Origin: Bursaphelenchus xylophilus
Taxonomy: Eukaryota > Nematoda > Chromadorea > Rhabditida > Aphelenchoididae
NCBI GenBank assembly: GCA_904066235.2
Contig: CAJFCV020000001.1
Coordinates: 12,953,291-13,017,290 of the forward strand
DNA length: 64,000 nt
Direction: 5' to 3'
Of the stretch, positions 59,182-64,000 are shown one piece after another. The position numbers were made by a program, and so were the translations under genes. The notes beneath the pieces are model-generated. The model was not told the origin of the DNA. It did no database searches and saw nothing but the letters and a program-made list of their open reading frames with translations. Position 1 is the first letter of the stretch; the number at the start of each line of letters is the position of its first letter.

Positions 59182-60340
59182 CTGAAAAAAGATATTATTG
59201 AGGATTATACATGGATAATGTATTTTTTCTTCAAAAAAACACCTGAGTTTGGTTTATTTCTAGAGGGGTTTGGCTTAAAACGAAAAAAACAAGAGCCAAT
59301 AAACTTACGAGGCATGATAGAGCTCCGTATCGCCGCATAGCTACGGCGTGCCATGTTGACGACAAGTCGCGCCGGGGGCTGACGGCTTCTCCTTGGCCGT
59401 TCCTCGAAGACAACGGGCTCGATCACTGGCCCGAGGTCTTCGACCTCCCTTGATCTTCGGGGAGGCCGGGGGACAACTTGGGGCGCAGGAGGCGGCGGTT
59501 GGTAACAGCACCGCCTCCTGCATTTGGGCATCCTTCGCAGCGGCCCTGGGGCCTCATGTTGTGGTCCATGGCCTTCCATGACCTGATCCTGGACAGGGGG
59601 CGACACCACTTCTTCTTTAAGTGGGGCGACTTCCGCTGGAGGCTGGACGTCAGTGGTCGGCGATCGCGTCGTTCGTGTCAAGGGACTACGCGAGCGGTCG
59701 CTTCTTGGTGGTCGGGCATCGGCTTCGGCGTGACGGAGGATATCGCTGAGACGTCGTTTGAGACGAATTTTTTCTTCTTTTTCCTTCTCCAATTCGGCCA
59801 CTGCCTCATCTTTCGCCCTTATGGCTTCTTCGAGCTTCCTTCCAGCCCGGTAGTTGCTGGTTTTCAACTCGTTTAAGGCCCTTTGTGCCTCTTCCAGGTC
59901 ATCTTCGGCCTTTTGGGCTCTTTCCATTTCTGAGAGCCACAAGGCTTCTGTGGCTTGCTTCGCCTTCCTCATTTCATCGGTCTTCCTTAATAGTTGGCGA
60001 TTTTCCTCAATCAGTTCTTCCATCTTCGCCCTCAGCTTGGTCTTCTCTTCGTCTCCTGGCTCCGGCGTGTTCTGTGCCATCATTGCCTGATAGGCTTCAA
60101 ACTCCTCATAAGAGGCGATTGACGGGACTCCATGGAGCGTGGAAGTCCCGGCGCTGTTTTCGGACGAGCGCGAAAACAGCGAGCCTGAGGTCGGACTAGC
60201 AATGCTAAGTCCTCCCTCACCCCCTGGGACGCCGAAGCGATGGGCACCCAGAGGGGAGCCCGCAACCGCCGGCGGGTACTCGGCCTGAACGGTGCGGGCC
60301 GCGTTTTGGCCAGAGGCCTGGCCTACGGTGCTGGGAAGCA
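59132..60340 (-). CDS. Coiled-coil, Arg/Pro-rich protein, 3' part
   Basis: A large exon (60340-59309, 1032 nt, acceptor GATTTCAG, donor CCTC|GTAAGT) joined in phase to 59181-59132, giving about 360 residues. The initiator must lie in an unseen upstream exon, because the exon opens in mid-codon. Order: a Ser/Gly-rich N-part; an acidic segment (EEFEAYQAMMAQNTPEPGDE); a long coiled coil of about 110 residues with heptad Leu/Ala/Met (MEELIEENRQLLRKTDEMR to KIRLKRRLSDILRHAEAD); an Arg/Ser/Pro segment (DRSRSPLTRTTRSP); a Cys/Arg cluster (MPKCRRRCCYQPPPP); and a basic tail (ARRSYAAIRSSIMPRR). Suitable for a nuclear or RNA-associated scaffold, but this is composition only. It is GC-rich compared with its AT-rich surroundings. 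Confidence 0.7.
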
Positions 60341-60449
60341 CTGAAATCACCAAAATTAGTCAAAAAATAAAAAAGGTATGAAAAAAAATCTAAAACTATT
60401 GCTAAGGTCCCTATTCTGTCATATTCCCCCAATTTTCCCGACAAAAATT

Positions 60450-60800
60450 TTATTCGGTTTCTGAAGTAACCCTTTTTGGTTTTAGGCGGAGATCCTGATG
60501 TTGACGATCCTTAATCTTGAAGTCCACGGTGACCGAAAACGGCATGTTTGACTCAAAATCCCGTGAAGATTTTTCCATTGCTCCAGAAAAAGGTCCAAGA
60601 ACGTCGAAAAACCATCCAGTTTGAAGTCCGGTGACGAAAGCCGTATTAACCACAAGAAACCCGAGCTGATTTTTTTGTTGATGGCGACCAGAAAGCGTAT
60701 TAATAAGTGGTGATCAGGAAAGCGACTGCACAGCGGCTCGAAAGCCAGAACACTGAATGACCCGAAGATCGGATCAAACGACAACGTGGAACGGGAGATC
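60450..60800 (-). pseudogene. Protein-like minus-strand remnant
   Basis: Two overlapping minus-strand frames look like one protein broken by a frameshift near 60650. Upstream are SVLAFEPLCSRFPDHHLLI and RFLVAINKKISSGFL. Downstream are VVNTAFVTGLQTGWFFDVLG, AMEKSSRDFESNMPFSV and TVDFKIKDRQHQDLRLKP. No acceptor or donor pair was resolved. It may also be an upstream part of the coiled-coil gene, but no in-phase donor was found between them. Family unknown. Confidence 0.35.
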
Positions 60801-60839
60801 CTTCAAAAGGACTCCAGAAGATGAGATGGAACCAAATTT

Positions 60840-60994
60840 AAGGTGGTGGTCCGAACCAAGATTATGATTGGTTTTCGATTGGTGAAGTTCAGGCGCGAGT
60901 GGACAATTTCCGGGTGATTTGGGGCCATTTCGACGTGGAAATCATGGAAAACGGGTGCTGGATTGGATTCATGGAGATGAAAGTGGTCAGATTG
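60840..60994 (+). pseudogene. Plus-strand locus, block 1
   Basis: Open to a donor TTG|GTATGT. Reads DYDWFSIGEVQARVDNFRV, then GHFDVEIMENGCWIGFMEM and KVVRL. A stop lies just upstream in frame. The minus strand is also partly open, but the plus strand carries the splice signals. It is the first of several plus-strand blocks running to 62653. Confidence 0.4.
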
Positions 60995-61106
60995 GTATGT
61001 TGACGTTCAACTTCAGCTAAAATAAGGTGAGTGCAGGGGTCAAATGGGCGAAAATGTCTTAAATTTCTGTTTTCCTTGTATCGGTCTTCTAAATGCTTCA
61101 TTTCAG

Positions 61107-61195
61107 ATATTCATTGGTTCTTCGATCACTCCCAACACGACATTGATGTCATGAATAATCTCCAGGCCAAAGGAATCATTTCTGAAGGTTGCTAA
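61107..61195 (+). pseudogene. Plus-strand locus, block 2
   Basis: Follows a strong acceptor CATTTCAG and a gtgagt intron (from about 61027). Reads IHWFFDHSQHDIDVMNNLQA, then KGIISEGC and TAA. It could be a last exon or an exon cut short by the stop; a weak donor-like AAG|GTTGCT precedes the stop. Confidence 0.4.
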
Positions 61196-61471
61196 TCCAA
61201 AATTTCTGGCGAAAATTGAAAATTCCGATTGGAGACGGAGTCATGATGTAAAAAACAAATTTGATGGTGAAGATGCTGATGAGATGGAATGAATGGGCGG
61301 TAGAATTAATACACTGGTGGTTGAACTGAAGATGGAGCTGATTTGAAGTGATCATGACGAAGGTAGGTGCCTTGGCGTTCCTTTTTGTCATCTTGAAGAT
61401 GTATTTGTTGGTTGATTGGAATTCTCTGAAAAGGTCCACGCGACACGCAACCGAAAATTCGACGAGCCTGA

Positions 61472-61630
61472 ACGACGAGAAGCCAAGTCCACCTGGAGAA
61501 AATCACAGAGCACATCAAGAGGTCTTTCAACAAGGCTTTGACAAGAAAAACGAGGACAGTTGCCAAGAACACCATCAATAACGTCCATCCATGGACGAGA
61601 CGAGCTCCCCACCCCTTGGAAATAGTCTAA
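61472..61630 (+). pseudogene. Plus-strand locus, block 3
   Basis: Between a TGA (61469) and TAA (61628) one frame reads TTRSQVHLEKITEHIKRSF, NKALTRKTRTVAKNTINN, then HPWTRRAPHPLEIV. The same frame is protein-like upstream of the TGA (GPRDTQPKIRRA), so the TGA looks like an internal interruption. The other five frames are also fairly open here, so strand confidence is modest. Confidence 0.35.
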
Positions 61631-61647
61631 TGCGACCCTAAACCTAA

Positions 61648-61791
61648 GTGATGATCGGAGACATGGTCCATTCGACGTTGATCTTCAGCAATCAGCCCAG
61701 TGATTGAATTGGTCCGAAGGAAGAGGTGCAGGTTCATCGTGCCATCAGGTGGTGTCTCACAGTGAAAACCCCGTTAAAAGTAACAAGAAAG
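61648..61791 (+). pseudogene. Plus-strand locus, block 4, in-frame TGA
   Basis: Reads VMIGDMVHSTLIFSNQPSD, a TGA at 61705, then IGPKEEVQVHRAIRWCLTVK and TPLKVTRK, up to a donor AAG|GTGAAT in phase 0. The next block starts in phase 0. Confidence 0.4.
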
Positions 61792-61899
61792 GTGAATTTA
61801 CATGGATAGTATAAAATGATGTAAGTATTTATTGTTATGATTAATACAATTAGAATTTATAAAAGAATATTTATCCAATTGTAACGGTTCAAGTTTCAG

Positions 61900-62067
61900 G
61901 GCGCCAACGGAATTGGAAATGGACTCATGACAAGGAGCGACGTTTTGAATCATATTGGAACAGCTCCATGGACGAACTGAAAAGCCAAGGAAGGCAAAAT
62001 AAAATTATTACCTGGTCCACGAATCAGATTGGAGACGGTGTTCGATGGCAATTGGAAAAAACACAAA
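61900..62067 (+). pseudogene. Plus-strand locus, block 5, in-frame TGA
   Basis: 168 nt (56 codons, phase 0 to 0) between acceptor GTTTCAG and donor AAA|GTAAGG. Reads GANGIGNGLMTRSDVLNHIG, TAPWTN, a TGA at 61978, then KAKEGKIKLLPGPRIRLETV and FDGNWKKHK. A second frame is open through the same block (RQRNWKWTHDKERRFESYW onward) but does not fit the phase of either neighbour. Confidence 0.45.
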
Positions 62068-62204
62068 GTAAGGCTATTTTTGGCCGTGAAAAAGAATGGT
62101 TTAGTCTTTAATTGGGATTTTTGCCTCCAAAAATAATCCAAATTACGATGTATGATAATAATTTATGACGAATACAGTAAATTATATAATAAATAATATT
62201 TTAG

Positions 62205-62342
62205 GTGATGCCATCAATCGCTGGAACTGCCACAATCAACATAAATGATCCATCTTCGACCCGGATTAGGCTCTTGGAGGTATTCTGGAGGTACATGCAG
62301 ACGTTTGAGGCCATAATTTTGAACGTTGGACATCAATTCTGA
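62205..62342 (+). pseudogene. Plus-strand locus, block 6
   Basis: Follows acceptor AATATTTTAG, in phase with block 5. Reads VMPSIAGTATININDPSSTR, IRLLEVFWRYMQTFEAIIL, NVGHQF and TGA. A donor may lie earlier (GAG|GTATTC or GAG|GTACAT). The pattern is of a fast-evolving nematode-type family. I cannot assign a domain. Confidence 0.45.
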
Positions 62343-62485
62343 CATTCGGATGACAAATTTCTTGAAAATCCGTCAAAAATCTTTGGGGAAGGGCTAATTT
62401 TTGGAGTTATTTGGAAAGAGAATGAAGCTTCTAAATTAGAGTTAATTTTTTCAAAAACATTAACTAAAATTGACGGATTTTCCAG

Positions 62486-62653
62486 ATTTTTGCCCTCCGA
62501 ATGTCGTCTTGGATCTGAGCAGTGAATGGACTGAAGTTCTGGCCACCGATCGACTTCTTCATTTATGGGCCTTGGAGGGATGTCAGCCCAATCATAATGG
62601 GTATTCTGGGAGGCTGCGGGCTGGGATGTTGATGATCAAAAAGCAAAATTTGG
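62486..62653 (+). CDS. Plus-strand locus, block 7
   Basis: 168 nt between acceptor TTTTCCAG and donor TTGG|GTAAGG. Reads FCPPNVVLDLSSEWTEVLAT, DRLLHLWALEGCQPNHNGYS, then GRLRAGMLMIKKQNL, with no interruption. It needs one nucleotide from the exon before it, which block 6 as drawn does not give. No later exon was identified before the AT-rich region from 62.7 kb. Unrecognised family. Confidence 0.5.
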
Positions 62654-62699
62654 GTAAGGGGGAATTTGTATCAAAAACAAGCTCGGAATTTTTGCTAGA

Positions 62700-63400
62700 T
62701 AATGAGTGCTGTTGGCTTTATTTTATTGCCTGAAGGGGTGTCAAAAAAGCGAAAAGATTTTTTCACAAAATTGTTTTTTTTTTCGCAAAAATGGTTTCGA
62801 GTACGTTTTTGGCCTGGAATTTTTCAAAATTTTGTCTAAAACACAGCAATCCATCTCAAAAAATGCCGGAAATCTACCCTTTCGGTCAAAATTTTGCCTT
62901 CTTACATCTTCTCCATGAGGCCTCAAAACACTGTAAAACGCACAAAATTTTGACTTACCGATCTGCCAGGTCTTAAATGGGGCGGGAATTGATCCATCGA
63001 GCCGTATACATAATGTCAAGGCCAATTTCGGCCGGATTTTACAGTATAAAAATAGTTTTTGGCGGGATTTACAGTATCCCTCACCAGCCAAATTGCCTCT
63101 TTTTGTGCAATATTTTTCCTGGATCTTGCTGTTCAAGGCGTCATAGTCTATTTTTCAAGGCCCTTAGGCCTTCTTATATTGTAATTTTTGGCGGGATTTA
63201 CGGTAGTAACCCACCAGCCAAAAATTATTTTGTGGATAACAAATTAAATATAAGGTAATTTCGAGTTGCAATTGAGCTCGAACTCAATTTTTTGAGCTCC
63301 TTTTTTCGAGTCTTTGACTTCAAAATTAGCTTGTACTTGACAAGTCAGCGATGATATTGATATTTTTTATATTTTTGCCCCTAAGCTTACGTAAGTCATC
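62700..63400. other. Intergenic with a duplicated motif
   Basis: Minus-strand frames (62741-63136) lack splice support. The motif 'tttttggcgggatttac(a/g)gta' followed by 'caccagccaaa' occurs at about 63055 and 63183 (128 bp apart), and a weaker 'ttcggccggattttacagta' at about 63027. These are repeat-derived. No gene seen. Confidence 0.5.
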
Positions 63401-63425
63401 TTATAGAAAGTTAAGGCCTATTACA

Positions 63426-63724
63426 TTATTCAAAGCCGGATTTGTCATCGAAAGATCCAGGATTTTCTGGAAGTTTTGATGATAAATCCGACTTTGAAAT
63501 CTTAAAAGCTTCAAAAACCCCGAAAAAGTCCCGAAAAAACCCCCAAAAAATCCCCACAAGATCCCACTGGACTCACCCGTCGACCCTTCTCCTACCACCG
63601 GGACGGCGGCGGTGGCGGAGGCTACCCCAACTGCAACCACCGGGACGGCATCGGTGGAGGCAGTCGGCGTCTTCGTCGTGTTGGTGACGGCGTCGCTGGA
63701 AGCGGTGTTTTGGTGGCGGGACAT
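63426..63724 (-). CDS. Small two-exon minus-strand gene
   Basis: Exon 1 (63724-63577) opens at ATG and reads MSRHQNTASSDAVTNTTKTP, then an Ala/Val/Thr-rich stretch with two AVPVV repeats, ending ACGG|GTGAGT. After a 110-nt intron, acceptor ACTTCCAG leads to exon 2 (63466-63426), which in phase gives E-NPGSFDDKSGFE and TAA. Spliced length is 62 residues. The N-terminus has no signal peptide and is low complexity. Exon 2 lies inside an imperfect inverted repeat (63431-63497), which weakens the case for a real gene. No known family. Confidence 0.35.
63431..63497. repeat. Imperfect inverted repeat (hairpin)
   Basis: The left arm 'caaagccggatttgtcatcg' and the right arm 'gatgataaatccgactttg' are complementary, about 23 of 30 positions including the inner bases, with a short centre at the Ser/Gly codons. 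It overlaps exon 2 of the small minus-strand gene. Confidence 0.65.
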
Positions 63725-64000
63725 CTTTACAGAATTTCGCGTTGAACCAGGATAAGGGTATCGACCGGTGAATGAGCAAATTGCCAACGAAATTTTGGTG
63801 AATTTCGATATGCAAATTTCGAGTTTTTTGTGCAAATTCGTGGGAAAGTTGACGTTTTTTTCAGATTTTCATTCATATTTTTTCAATTTTTTTGAAACGT
63901 TTCTTGCAACGTGGCGAAATTTCGGACGTTTTCGTGGAATTTTGAAAGCATCGGGACGGGTATGGACAAGGGTTTTTGACTGTATGGCATATTTTCGGTG

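Noticed and set aside
59231..60265. Several plus- and minus-strand frames overlapping the coiled-coil exon
   Set aside because: Shadows of one long GC-rich coding exon; they lack splice signals.
62741..63136. 131-codon minus-strand frame
   Set aside because: No acceptor, donor or start support, and it overlaps repeat-derived 'tttttggcgggatttac' motifs.

Overview
The window is eukaryotic and most likely nematode. Introns are short (one is 39 nt, GTAAGT...TTTAG), acceptors are TTTCAG-like, many small DNA transposons carry TA target sites, and unique DNA is AT-rich. I cannot name the species. No rRNA, tRNA, CRISPR or bacterial operon was seen.

Layout. (1) 1-45714 is a tandem satellite of ~160-bp monomers (roughly 260 copies), broken by a 500-N gap at 676-1175 and by one LTR retrotransposon at 4792-8683. 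The array has zones with different organisation: A/B mixtures, a 16-monomer segmental repeat (18.5-22 kb), an A/B dimer (25-28 kb), a homogeneous B zone (28.6-32.2 kb) and a ~12-monomer higher-order repeat (34.6-44.3 kb). A diverged edge subfamily lies at 1-675 and again at the right border, 45461-45714. (2) The retrotransposon is very young: its LTRs look identical, its 4-bp target duplication is intact, and it keeps a primer-binding site, polypurine tract, gag and zinc knuckle. All polymerase genes are missing. Its 5' leader holds a row of stem-loops with different stems but the same AAGAAAT loop; I consider this the most interesting object here. (3) 45.7-47.1 kb is a decayed minus-strand gene next to the array edge. 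(4) 47-50 kb is a transposon graveyard with nested inverted repeats. (5) 50-55 kb is a minus-strand multi-exon locus with a tandemly multiplied ~0.8-kb exon block, between foldback elements and Tc1-like MITEs; one MITE has its empty site preserved in the neighbouring block. (6) 55.9-58.2 kb has a minisatellite, a minus-strand pseudogene, a hAT element nested in a MITE, and a small plus-strand gene. (7) 58.5-60.4 kb is a minus-strand coiled-coil/basic protein gene with triplicated proline-rich exons downstream. (8) 60.4-64 kb has plus-strand exon-like blocks with in-frame TGA codons, and a small minus-strand gene.

No pathway links the genes. The common theme is repeat-driven change: satellite homogenisation, a defective retroelement that probably depends on helper enzymes, exon-block duplication, and nested DNA transposons beside a satellite edge. 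Gene models are read by eye from splice signals and open frames. Protein families for the host genes are not recognised unless stated.
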